Below, one piece after another: positions 1-5,420 of a stretch of 5,420 nucleotides of DNA (positions within the stretch are counted from its first letter, which is position 1; each line of letters begins with the position of its first letter). The DNA lies in contig JAPHUN010000167.1 in NCBI GenBank assembly GCA_026193435.1, positions 1-5,420 of the forward strand, written 5' to 3'. The notes under the pieces are model-generated. The model saw only the letters and a list, made by a program, of their open reading frames with translations, was not told the DNA's origin and made no database searches. The stretch is from Chlorobium sp. Its GTDB lineage: Bacteria > Bacteroidota > Chlorobiia > Chlorobiales > Chlorobiaceae. A program made the translations under genes and the position numbers.

Positions 1-216
1 GAAAAAGGTAATTTTCTTGGCGGAGACTGCCGATTAAAGGAAGACAACATTATCGTGGTGAACAAGCTCCTGCCGATCGAAGGGAAAATATTCACCATCG
101 CCCGTGTCCTGCACAAACTCAACCCCACCGACTGCTCTCCCGAAGTCAAAAAAATCATCGAGGATTCCGGCTTCAGCACCGGTAATCAGTTGCCGCTGAT
201 CGAGAATGCGGAGTAA
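1..216 (+). CDS. Conserved hypothetical protein, C-terminal part (5' end outside window)
   Basis: Frame 1 is open from the first base to a TAA at 214-216, giving 71 residues with no start visible, so this is the tail of a longer gene. The stretch contains a GGDCRL motif (residues 7-12), then a hydrophobic strand IIVVNK (17-22), then LPIEGK and a helix-like segment ending near LHKL. The pattern 'GG-x-CR ... I-V-x-NK ... LP-x-E-x-K' resembles small uncharacterised proteins I associate with Bacteroidetes and Chlorobi. I know no assigned function. Codon use looks like real coding sequence (many C-ending third positions), and the stop falls just before the next gene. There is no signal peptide or membrane segment in the visible part. 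The gene is convergent with the cupin gene, with three bases between the two stop codons. The reading frame is well supported; the family likeness is from memory. Confidence 0.75.
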   Translation, partial: EKGNFLGGDCRLKEDNIIVVNKLLPIEGKIFTIARVLHKLNPTDCSPEVKKIIEDSGFSTGNQLPLIENAE

Positions 217-219
217 ATA

Positions 220-546
220 CTATCTATAGAACACAGCCAGCCATATCGTAGGCCTTTGCATGTCTGTCCACAGCACCTTGTGCTTCGTGCGTGCGGAAAT
301 GTTGATCGAATCACCGACGTTCAGAACGACCTCTTCCCCGCTCTCGAACAGGATCGCCCCCGATCCCTGAAGCACGACCACCCACTCCGAATCCTCCTGG
401 TCATACCACCCGCTCTCCGGCGAGGAATGCCCGTTCGACACGATCCGCTCGATACGTACAGTGGAAGACCGTACCAGATCTTCGATAACTTCATTTGACA
501 GGTCTTCAGGTAACGGTGAAATAATATTTTTTATCACGTGATTCAT
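220..546 (-). CDS. Small single-domain cupin protein
   Basis: A 108-residue protein made almost entirely of one cupin beta-barrel. The core reads WYDQ (47-50), EW (54-55), a hydrophobic strand VVVLQG (56-61), then ILFESGEE (65-72), VGDSINI (77-83) and KHKV (88-91), ending in a hydrophobic strand with WLAVFY. This is the layout of short stand-alone cupins often annotated only as 'cupin domain-containing protein'. The usual cupin motif 1 His-x-His pair is replaced by Tyr/Asp/Gln, while the motif 2 histidine (His89) is kept, so metal binding is uncertain and the substrate is unknown. It is presumably cytoplasmic, since no signal peptide is seen. Start choice: ATG at 544-546 lies directly against an AGGG (547-550 on this strand), which is too close for a normal ribosome site. 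A GTG at codon 4 (535-537) would sit nine bases from it, so the true protein may be three residues shorter. An in-frame TAA at 562-564 excludes a longer form. Confidence 0.85.
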   Translation of the reverse strand: MNHVIKNIISPLPEDLSNEVIEDLVRSSTVRIERIVSNGHSSPESGWYDQEDSEWVVVLQGSGAILFESGEEVVLNVGDSINISARTKHKVLWTDMQRPTIWLAVFYR

Positions 547-647
547 CCCTGGTTTGTCTTGTTAGCACTGCGCGACCTGAAAACAAGTCGAACGGCACGC
601 AAAAACCGGATACTGTTGAACTGTTGCGTTGTGATCTGCATTGTCAC

Positions 648-669
648 GGGCAGGCACAGGGGCCTGCCC
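648..669. repeat. GC-rich hairpin repeat (7-bp stem)
   Basis: Perfect inverted repeat GGGCAGG (648-654) and CCTGCCC (663-669) around an 8-base loop, CACAGGGG, followed by CTAC. Read on the - strand it begins GTAGGGGCAGG. From memory, palindromes of this type (GTAGGGGC... with a GC-rich stem) occur in many copies between genes in diverse bacterial genomes, including Chlorobi; their role is not settled. It sits in the 254-base gap between comEC and the cupin gene, about 130 bases past the comEC stop. It has no T-tract on either side, so it is not a typical rho-independent terminator, although it could stabilise a 3' end or slow polymerase. The hairpin is certain; membership of a dispersed repeat family is inference. 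Confidence 0.65.
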
Positions 670-732
670 CTACAGTTCTCGTCTCTCGACTCCTGTCTCT
701 TTTTTCTCGATTCCGCCCTCTTCCCTCATCAC

Positions 733-788
733 TGTCACGTTATTCTTCACCGCACAACGACGTATCCGGATCACGAAATAACGTAACA
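733..788. repeat. Long-loop inverted repeat downstream of comEC
   Basis: ACGTTATT (737-744) is the exact reverse complement of AATAACGT (777-784). After one mismatch three further base pairs follow, so 11 of 12 positions pair (733-744 with 777-788). The loop is 32 bases and contains a small perfect palindrome, ATCCGGAT (764-771). It begins about 13 bases past the comEC stop, where a terminator might be expected, but the loop is long and no T-run follows on the - strand. It may be a weak 3'-end structure, the remnant of a small mobile repeat, or chance. Confidence 0.35.
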
Positions 789-800
789 GAGGGGTACCAT

Positions 801-2969
801 TCATTCGACTATAGTCACCTCCCCGCGCTTCCCCGCCAGATGCGCGAGCAACCCCCGCTCTCTATCCTTCAGCCGCGGAGAGCACAAGACGACACACTCC
901 TTCGGGTGCACACGATCCACCCATTGGACAAGTCGGCGATAGTCGTCGATTCCGAACCGATTCACCTTGACAACAACCCTGTCCGGCCTCTCACTGTCGA
1001 GACGCCTGAGCGCGCCAGGATCACTGACAACCAGCATGGATGATCCGTCGCCTGCCCAGAGCTTGAGTGCATCATTGCCTGATCTTGCGACCAGGAATGA
1101 GGATTGTGCGAGATGGTGCTCTTCTGAAAGCATGTGGTTTTGAGCATCGATTGCCCCCACAAGTGAATCAGGCGAAGCAAACTGTATAGCCGCGTCGATT
1201 TTTTTTATACCGTTACGACGCATCTGCCGGTTGATTGTTTCCCGATGCCAGGGTTTCGATCCTGCATCGATCAGAATTGAAGAACCTCCAATCGAACAAA
1301 GCAGCGCGGTATCGTTGCCTGCAACAATCCTGACAAGAGCAGGTGACGAACGTTCCACTTGCAGAACAGGCGCCCAGACAAAATAGTTTGCCGCGCACAA
1401 AAAGGCAATCATCACTCCCGCCGGGTTCTTGCGGTAAAGAAAGAAAAGTAACGCGGCAACAGCCGCATAATAGACAGCAATCCATACACTATCGGGCTGC
1501 GCCCGCACTACCGCCCATGAGAGGTCACCGAAATATTCCGTCACGCCAAGCGTCATCCTGGCAAAAAACCATGCACTCGATGCAGGATAGAGCGCCAGAT
1601 CCGGAAGAACAGGGTTCAGAAGAAATGCAGGCAGCATCGCGTAAAGCATGCAGCTTGCCAAAAACACAACCGGCAGGTTTGCGATGATCCCGACGACAGA
1701 AAAGGTTCCGAAAAACCATGCGATAACAGGCGACACGCCGATAATTGCCGCAAGACTGACGCTGAAGGCTTTCCATACGGGCCTGAAAACCTCTCCCGCG
1801 ACGCCTTTCCATGTTTCCGACGGCGAGCTCAACACCGGATAGAGCAGAATGATCGAGGCTACAGCTGCATTGGTCATCAGAAAACCTGCATTGAAAAGCT
1901 CGAGAGGATCGATACACAACAGTATCAGATCAGCCACTGCGAGGGAGTTCAGGGGAAAAGACTGCCTCGACAGAACCGAGTTGCCTGTGAGAGCGACAAC
2001 CATCAGCGAAGCCCTCCTTACCGACGGCGCGTTGCCGGTCACTGAAGAATAGACCAGCAGGACAAAGGCTATCAGAACAAGCACGATCCATTTTCCGGCA
2101 ACCGTTATTCTCAATCTCTGCAACACTACAAGCAGGACCATCACGATCAGTCCGACATGCAGCCCTGAAACGGCAAGCACATGAGCGGTTCCCGCTGCCT
2201 TAAACGTCCGGTACACCTCCCTGTCGAGCAACTCCTTCTGACCGAGAAAAACTCCCTGTATAAACTGCTGTTCATGTCCTGGAGGAACAAGTGCCGCTAT
2301 CGTACCGGAAAGATACCGCCTGACAGGTCGTACGAGCAGAGCCTCAAAATAATCACTCTCGTCGATCCCGTAGTTGTGCATCAGCCAGGGCCCGTAACAG
2401 AACAGTTCGGCATGCACCCTTTTTTTCCGGTAGTATTCACGTGGATCAAAGTCACCCGGATTTTCCGCACGAGGAATCAAACCGACACGCCCTTTGACGC
2501 GGATCATATCCCCTTTCTCGACTTCCGGTTCCCTGCCGTCCCGCATGCGCAGAAAAACCTTGACGTTACCTGACGCCTCACGAGCCTCGCCATCAGCAAA
2601 GACCTCTCTCGTCTGAAGTATCCATCCTGCCCCTTTGTCATACACCCGCGGCCTCGATACAACCTTGCCATAAAGAAGTACCTCTTTGTCAAGCCAGTTA
2701 CGCACGGTTGAAGAAGGAAGGTTGTTGTACAGGAAACCGGTGTACAAACTAAAACCGCAGAAAACAAAAAGGGAATATGCCGTGACCGCAGCATTGGAGA
2801 GAGGTTTCCCCCGGCAGACAAACAAAAAGATTCCAAGCAGCAGAAAACAGGTCAGGGCAGCAGACAACCAATAAAAAAGCGGGATCCGCCAACAGGCTCC
2901 GGCAGCTATTCCCGCAGAAGCTATTGCAAGCAGACGAACCGCAGGATAGGGAGCCAGAAGCTGAGCCAT
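801..2969 (-). CDS. comEC: ComEC/Rec2 family DNA-uptake channel protein
   Basis: A 722-residue inner-membrane protein that in competent bacteria forms the channel bringing single-stranded DNA into the cytoplasm. Order of parts: hydrophobic N-terminal segments (about 10-80); a soluble DUF4131/OB-fold-like domain (about 95-190) ending in ENPGDFDPREYY (169-180); the polytopic Competence domain (about 210-535); and a C-terminal metallo-beta-lactamase-like domain (about 545-722). Diagnostic motifs are HVLAVSGLHVGL (263-274), TGNAPSVRRASLM (311-323), FNAGFLMTNAAVASI (359-373) and IIANLPVV (428-435). The C-terminal domain keeps the first strand and turn (ILIDAG, 565-570) but has no HxHxDH where metal ligands belong, so it is probably not an active nuclease. 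The length is near the family norm, slightly short at the C-terminus. The ATG at 2967-2969 is the most upstream start, since an in-frame TAA lies at 2997-2999; no Shine-Dalgarno site precedes it. It is divergent from metF, with no other com genes in the window. Confidence 0.95.
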   Translation of the reverse strand: MAQLLAPYPAVRLLAIASAGIAAGACWRIPLFYWLSAALTCFLLLGIFLFVCRGKPLSNAAVTAYSLFVFCGFSLYTGFLYNNLPSSTVRNWLDKEVLLYGKVVSRPRVYDKGAGWILQTREVFADGEAREASGNVKVFLRMRDGREPEVEKGDMIRVKGRVGLIPRAENPGDFDPREYYRKKRVHAELFCYGPWLMHNYGIDESDYFEALLVRPVRRYLSGTIAALVPPGHEQQFIQGVFLGQKELLDREVYRTFKAAGTAHVLAVSGLHVGLIVMVLLVVLQRLRITVAGKWIVLVLIAFVLLVYSSVTGNAPSVRRASLMVVALTGNSVLSRQSFPLNSLAVADLILLCIDPLELFNAGFLMTNAAVASIILLYPVLSSPSETWKGVAGEVFRPVWKAFSVSLAAIIGVSPVIAWFFGTFSVVGIIANLPVVFLASCMLYAMLPAFLLNPVLPDLALYPASSAWFFARMTLGVTEYFGDLSWAVVRAQPDSVWIAVYYAAVAALLFFLYRKNPAGVMIAFLCAANYFVWAPVLQVERSSPALVRIVAGNDTALLCSIGGSSILIDAGSKPWHRETINRQMRRNGIKKIDAAIQFASPDSLVGAIDAQNHMLSEEHHLAQSSFLVARSGNDALKLWAGDGSSMLVVSDPGALRRLDSERPDRVVVKVNRFGIDDYRRLVQWVDRVHPKECVVLCSPRLKDRERGLLAHLAGKRGEVTIVE

Positions 2970-2990
2970 AACCGGAGAAGGTGAGCATGG

Positions 2991-3019
2991 TTGAGGTTAT
3001 GCTTTGTTTTGTATATTAT
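2991..3019 (+). promoter_or_regulatory. Predicted metF promoter
   Basis: TTGAGG (2991-2996, four of six) and TATTAT (3014-3019, five of six) are separated by exactly 17 bases, the ideal sigma-70 spacing. Transcription would start near 3026, leaving a leader of about 29 bases. That is too short to hold a SAM riboswitch, so any methionine control would have to act at the promoter. The -10 overlaps the TATAAT of comEC on the opposite strand. Confidence 0.55.
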
Positions 3020-3042
3020 ACCTTTTTTGAAATCGATGCAAA
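3015..3042 (-). promoter_or_regulatory. Predicted comEC promoter
   Basis: On the - strand a perfect -10 box TATAAT lies at 3020-3015. The best -35 is TTTGCA (3042-3037, four of six consensus positions) at a 16-base spacing. Transcription would start near 3008, giving a leader of about 39 bases before the comEC ATG. The -10 is strong and the -35 mediocre. The box overlaps the metF -10 on the other strand. Confidence 0.5.
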
Positions 3043-3046
3043 AAAG
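3022..3046. repeat. Inverted repeat in the comEC-metF promoter region
   Basis: CTTTTTTG (3022-3029) pairs perfectly with CAAAAAAG (3039-3046) across a 9-base spacer containing ATCGAT. It covers the predicted metF transcription start and the comEC -35 region. It could be an operator for a dimeric regulator or simply facing A/T tracts; no known operator consensus is recognised. Confidence 0.35.
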
Positions 3047-3054
3047 CACTCTGC

Positions 3055-3936
3055 ATGTTAGTAAAAGAGATTCTCAACTCAGCGACCGGGCCCGTATTCA
3101 GTTTTGAGTTTTTCCCTCCGAAAAAAACAGAAGACTGGGGCAAACTTTTCCATACAATCTCGGAACTCATTCCTTTTAATCCCTCCTATGTAAGCGTGAC
3201 CTATGGAGCAGGCGGATCCACACGAAGCCGCACGCACGACCTTGTCACAAAAATCCAGAGGGAAACCGGTCTTACCGTCGTCTCTCATCTGACCTGTATC
3301 TGCTCAGGCAAAAAAGAAGTTGCTGAAATTCTCGAGGATTACAGAAGACAGGGAATAACCAATGTACTGGCACTCCGTGGTGACCTTCCTCCGGGATCCA
3401 CTTCCTATGAAGAGGCAACAAAGGATTTTCCCCATGCCATAGATCTTGTAAAGTTTATCGTTGAAAACTTCCCGGAAATAGGGGTTGGCGTCGCGGGATT
3501 TCCTGAAGGACACCCCCAGACACCGAACAGACTGAAAGAAATTGAATACCTGAAGGCAAAAGTCGATCAGGGCGCTGACTACATTGTCACGCAGATGTTC
3601 TTTGATAACAGGGATTTCTTCGATTTCGTAGGCAGATGCACACTGGCAGGGATCAATGTACCTATCATACCGGGAATCATGCCGGTTACCACAAAAAAAG
3701 GCCTGGTCAAAATGTCCGAACTGGCCCTCGGCGCAAGGATACCCGCCGCACTCCTCAAAAAGGTGCTTGAAGCGCCAAATGATGAAGAAGTAGCAAAAAC
3801 AGGCATCGAATGGGCAACCGAACAAACCAGAGAGCTGATCGAGAACCACATCAGAGGCATTCATTTTTACACCCTCAATAACGCGGAAGCGACCAGGAAG
3901 ATTTTCACAAATATCGCGGATAGAGAGAGGGCTTGA
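3055..3936 (+). CDS. metF: Methylenetetrahydrofolate reductase
   Basis: A 293-residue flavoprotein that reduces 5,10-methylenetetrahydrofolate to 5-methyltetrahydrofolate, the methyl donor for methionine synthesis, in the cytoplasm. The whole chain is one (beta/alpha)8 barrel of the bacterial MetF family at the usual length. Landmarks: FSFEFFPPK (15-23), with Glu18 matching the catalytic glutamate of E. coli MetF (Glu28); SVTYGAGGSTR (47-57); SHLTC (77-81); LALRGDLPPG (105-114), with Asp110 matching flavin-contacting Asp120; AGFPEGHP (147-154); TQMFFD (179-184), with Gln180 matching substrate-binding Gln183; IPGIMP (205-210); and HFYTLN (270-275). All expected residues are present, so the enzyme should be active. 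ATG at 3055 is the only reasonable start, because an in-frame TGA lies at 3028-3030; no Shine-Dalgarno site is seen. The gene is monocistronic: divergent from comEC, convergent with lysA, and followed by its own terminator. Its TGA stop forms the first three bases of an octamer repeat array. Confidence 0.97.
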   Translation: MLVKEILNSATGPVFSFEFFPPKKTEDWGKLFHTISELIPFNPSYVSVTYGAGGSTRSRTHDLVTKIQRETGLTVVSHLTCICSGKKEVAEILEDYRRQGITNVLALRGDLPPGSTSYEEATKDFPHAIDLVKFIVENFPEIGVGVAGFPEGHPQTPNRLKEIEYLKAKVDQGADYIVTQMFFDNRDFFDFVGRCTLAGINVPIIPGIMPVTTKKGLVKMSELALGARIPAALLKKVLEAPNDEEVAKTGIEWATEQTRELIENHIRGIHFYTLNNAEATRKIFTNIADRERA

Positions 3937-3981
3937 TGGCTCAATAGCTCAATAGCTTGATGGCTTAATGGCTTAATGGCA
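3934..3981 (+). repeat. Tandem octamer repeat, six copies
   Basis: Six head-to-tail 8-base units with consensus YRATRGCT. Copies 1 and 4 are TGATGGCT, copies 2 and 3 are CAATAGCT, copy 5 is TAATGGCT, and copy 6 differs from copy 5 only in its last base. The first unit begins with the TGA stop of metF, and the last unit overlaps the 5' arm of the terminator hairpin. The preceding eight bases in metF end in GGCT, suggesting the array may have grown from the gene end. Such arrays change copy number by slippage. Because the metF stop is at the very front, changes in copy number would not alter the protein. Confidence 0.9.
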
Positions 3982-4013
3982 GGGATTTAATGCTACATCC
4001 CTGCTTTCTGTTT
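3979..4013 (+). terminator. Rho-independent terminator of metF
   Basis: Perfect 8-bp stem GCAGGGAT (3979-3986) and ATCCCTGC (3997-4004), loop of ten bases, followed by TTTCTGTTT (4005-4013). It lies 43 bases past the metF stop. The T-tract follows only on the + strand, so it acts chiefly for metF. The same stem, without a T-run, would lie at the end of the oppositely transcribed lysA message. Confidence 0.8.
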
Positions 4014-4046
4014 CTCGTGAAAGTTAGAGCAACTACGGAGACAGTT

Positions 4047-5297
4047 CTATACTTCATTCTGGATGAGCTGCTCGAACGTATCCCTTTTGCGGATAAGCTT
4101 TGCATCGTCACCGTCAACCATGACCTCAGCCGGGCGAAGACGGCCGTTGTAATTGTTCCCCATGACTGAACCGTATGCTCCGGTTGAAAGAACGGCAAGA
4201 AGCTCTCCCTCTCCTACGGCGTCTATGGTTCTCGCCCTTGCAAAAAAGTCACCCGACTCACACACCGGGCCCACGACATCAGCGACCATCATGGAGTCAT
4301 GCGGTTTGACCGCGACAATTTCATGGTGGGACTGATACAGTGCAGGACGGATAAGCTCGGTCATTCCTGCATCGACAATAACAAACTCCTTTCCTGCGTG
4401 ATTACGTTTCCTGTAGAGCACCCGGGTAACGAGCACGGTCGAATTGGCCGCGATAAACCTGCCGGGCTCGAAAAGTATCGTTGCCCCTGTCTTTTCAAGC
4501 AAAGGAATAAGCTTTTCAGCAAAATGCTCTATCGGCGTCGCAGGTTTTTGCGGGTCATAGGTAACCGGAAATCCGCCGCCTATGTCGAAGTAACGAATAG
4601 CAAACCCGGCAGAACGCGCAACGGAAAGCACGTCAAGCAGTTTTTCCGAAGCAGCGTGATAGAATTCCGTATCGAAAATCTGTGATCCGATATGCATGTC
4701 GAGAGCCGTCAGATTGACATGCGCCATAGCTCCGATCAGGGAAAACACCTGGGCAAGATCCGTCTCGTCAATTCCAAACTTCTCTTTACTGTCACCGGTG
4801 GTAATGTAGGGATGCGTTTCAGCGGTCACGTTCGGATTGACCCTGATTCCCACAGATGCCTGCACACCCAGACGACCTGCGATTTCATCAATCAGGCGAA
4901 GCTCAGAGAGAGACTCGGCCTTGAGCATCAGGATACCGGAACTGATGGCGTATTCAATTTCAGCAGCGCTCTTGCCGACGCCGGCCATTATGATCTTTGC
5001 CGGATCAACCCCGGCCTGAAGCGCACGGTAAAGTTCTCCGCCTGAATTGACATCGAAACCACAACCCTCGGCGGCAAGCGTGCGAATGATATGAAGGTTG
5101 AAATTAGCCTTAACGGAGTAACAGGTCAGGTGGTCAAGCAAGGCAAACGCCTTTTCAAATGACCTGTACTGATTGACAAGGCTGTTTCGACTGGTCACGA
5201 AAAGAGGGGTCCCGTACTTTTCCGCAAGTCTTTCAAGCGAAACCCCTTCACAACACAGAACCCCGTTGGAAAACGGAAATAAATTACTGTCAAGCAC
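4047..5297 (-). CDS. lysA: Diaminopimelate decarboxylase
   Basis: A 416-residue PLP enzyme that decarboxylates meso-diaminopimelate to L-lysine, the last step of lysine synthesis, in the cytoplasm; members of the family act as dimers with shared active sites. It has the fold-type III layout: an N-terminal alanine-racemase-like barrel (about 35-280) followed by a C-terminal beta domain. Landmarks: CYSVKAN (59-65), with Lys63 as the PLP Schiff-base lysine; FDVNSGGEL (81-89); HIGSQI (202-207); DIGGGFPV (238-245), the glycine loop for PLP phosphate; FEPGRF (276-281); PALY (318-321); GPVCESGD (343-350), with Cys346 the residue supplied by the partner subunit; and AYGSVMGNNYNGR (374-386). All key residues are intact and the length is typical. 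The start is GTG (5295-5297); an in-frame TAA at 5301-5303 excludes anything longer, and no Shine-Dalgarno site is visible. It converges on metF, with 110 bases between stop codons. Confidence 0.96.
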   Translation of the reverse strand: MLDSNLFPFSNGVLCCEGVSLERLAEKYGTPLFVTSRNSLVNQYRSFEKAFALLDHLTCYSVKANFNLHIIRTLAAEGCGFDVNSGGELYRALQAGVDPAKIIMAGVGKSAAEIEYAISSGILMLKAESLSELRLIDEIAGRLGVQASVGIRVNPNVTAETHPYITTGDSKEKFGIDETDLAQVFSLIGAMAHVNLTALDMHIGSQIFDTEFYHAASEKLLDVLSVARSAGFAIRYFDIGGGFPVTYDPQKPATPIEHFAEKLIPLLEKTGATILFEPGRFIAANSTVLVTRVLYRKRNHAGKEFVIVDAGMTELIRPALYQSHHEIVAVKPHDSMMVADVVGPVCESGDFFARARTIDAVGEGELLAVLSTGAYGSVMGNNYNGRLRPAEVMVDGDDAKLIRKRDTFEQLIQNEV

Positions 5298-5396
5298 GTT
5301 TTAGAAATTCTAATAATTGAATAAAACAGGCCTCGATCAGGAGACGCGAACACGTCCCTGCTTTACGGGAGAGCCTCTAACTACCATTTGTGCGGA

Positions 5397-5405
5397 TGAT
5401 ATAAT
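5397..5405 (+). promoter_or_regulatory. Extended -10 promoter leading out of the right edge
   Basis: TG at 5397-5398, one base, then a perfect TATAAT (5400-5405) make a textbook extended -10 element on the + strand. The best -35 at 17 bases (5377-5382) matches only three of six positions, which extended -10 promoters tolerate. It would drive a gene to the right of the window, divergent from lysA. No convincing lysA promoter was found in 5298-5420; the best -10 there on the - strand is TAGAAT (5312-5307), with no matching -35. Confidence 0.4.
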
Positions 5406-5420
5406 ATCGTTTCTACCGGA

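Noticed and set aside
624..1043. 139-residue + strand frame spanning the comEC 3' end and the intergenic gap
   Set aside because: More than half overlaps comEC antisense. It runs through the GC hairpin, its composition is low-complexity Ser/Pro/Leu/Arg, and it has no family likeness.
2504..2836. 110-residue - strand frame within comEC
   Set aside because: Same strand but a different frame from comEC, with no motif; the comEC frame is continuous through the region, so this is not a frameshifted domain.
2749..2988. 79-residue - strand frame whose ATG lies upstream of comEC
   Set aside because: It overlaps the first 220 bases of comEC in another frame and has a Cys/Ser-rich composition. It was considered as a leader peptide, but nothing supports translation.
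3020..3054. Possible SAM riboswitch before metF
   Set aside because: Only about 29 bases lie between the predicted transcription start and the ATG, too short for any known S-box or related element.
3304..3864. 186-residue open frame antisense to metF
   Set aside because: It lies wholly inside a well-supported metF. Its protein is rich in Cys and Phe, has no recognisable domain, and shows no ribosome site, as expected for the mirror of a conserved gene.
3934..3981. CRISPR-like array
   Set aside because: The repeats are 8 bases with no spacers between them; it is a simple tandem repeat and no cas genes are present.
5341..5376. Possible lysine riboswitch or hairpin upstream of lysA
   Set aside because: Only a four-base TCCC/GGGA match was found. 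The whole 123-base region lacks the multi-helix structure and length of the lysine riboswitch.

Overview
The window reads as ordinary chromosomal DNA of a green sulfur bacterium (Chlorobi: Chlorobium, Chlorobaculum or Prosthecochloris). This rests on the look of the ComEC, MetF and LysA proteins, the moderate GC content, the lack of Shine-Dalgarno sites in front of most genes, and one palindromic repeat of a type common in such genomes. It is an inference from recognition, not a database result, and the genus cannot be decided here.

Layout. The left edge (1-216) holds the last 71 codons of a small conserved hypothetical protein on the + strand. Three bases further on it meets, tail to tail, a 108-residue cupin protein (220-546, - strand). 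A 254-base gap (547-800) carries a GC-rich hairpin repeat and a long-loop inverted repeat, and no credible gene. comEC, the DNA-uptake channel of the competence system, fills 801-2969 on the - strand. It is divergent from metF (3055-3936, + strand), which makes methylenetetrahydrofolate reductase. The 85 bases between these two genes hold back-to-back promoters whose -10 boxes overlap. After metF comes a run of six 8-base tandem repeats that starts on the metF stop codon and runs into a rho-independent terminator. lysA (diaminopimelate decarboxylase, 4047-5297, - strand, GTG start) converges on metF. The right edge (5298-5420) is the lysA upstream region and has a good extended -10 promoter pointing out of the window.

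How the genes relate. No two complete genes form an evident operon: the order is convergent, tandem with a 254-base gap, divergent, convergent. metF (methyl donor for methionine) and lysA (last step of lysine synthesis) both serve amino acid synthesis but face each other and are separately transcribed. comEC belongs to natural transformation and has no competence partner in the window.

Most notable points: the ComEC C-terminal metallo-beta-lactamase-like domain has lost the metal-binding HxHxDH motif; an octamer repeat array overlaps both the metF stop codon and its terminator; and the comEC/metF promoters overlap. I see no phage, defence, CRISPR, transposon or biosynthetic cluster, and no evidence for an undescribed multi-gene system.
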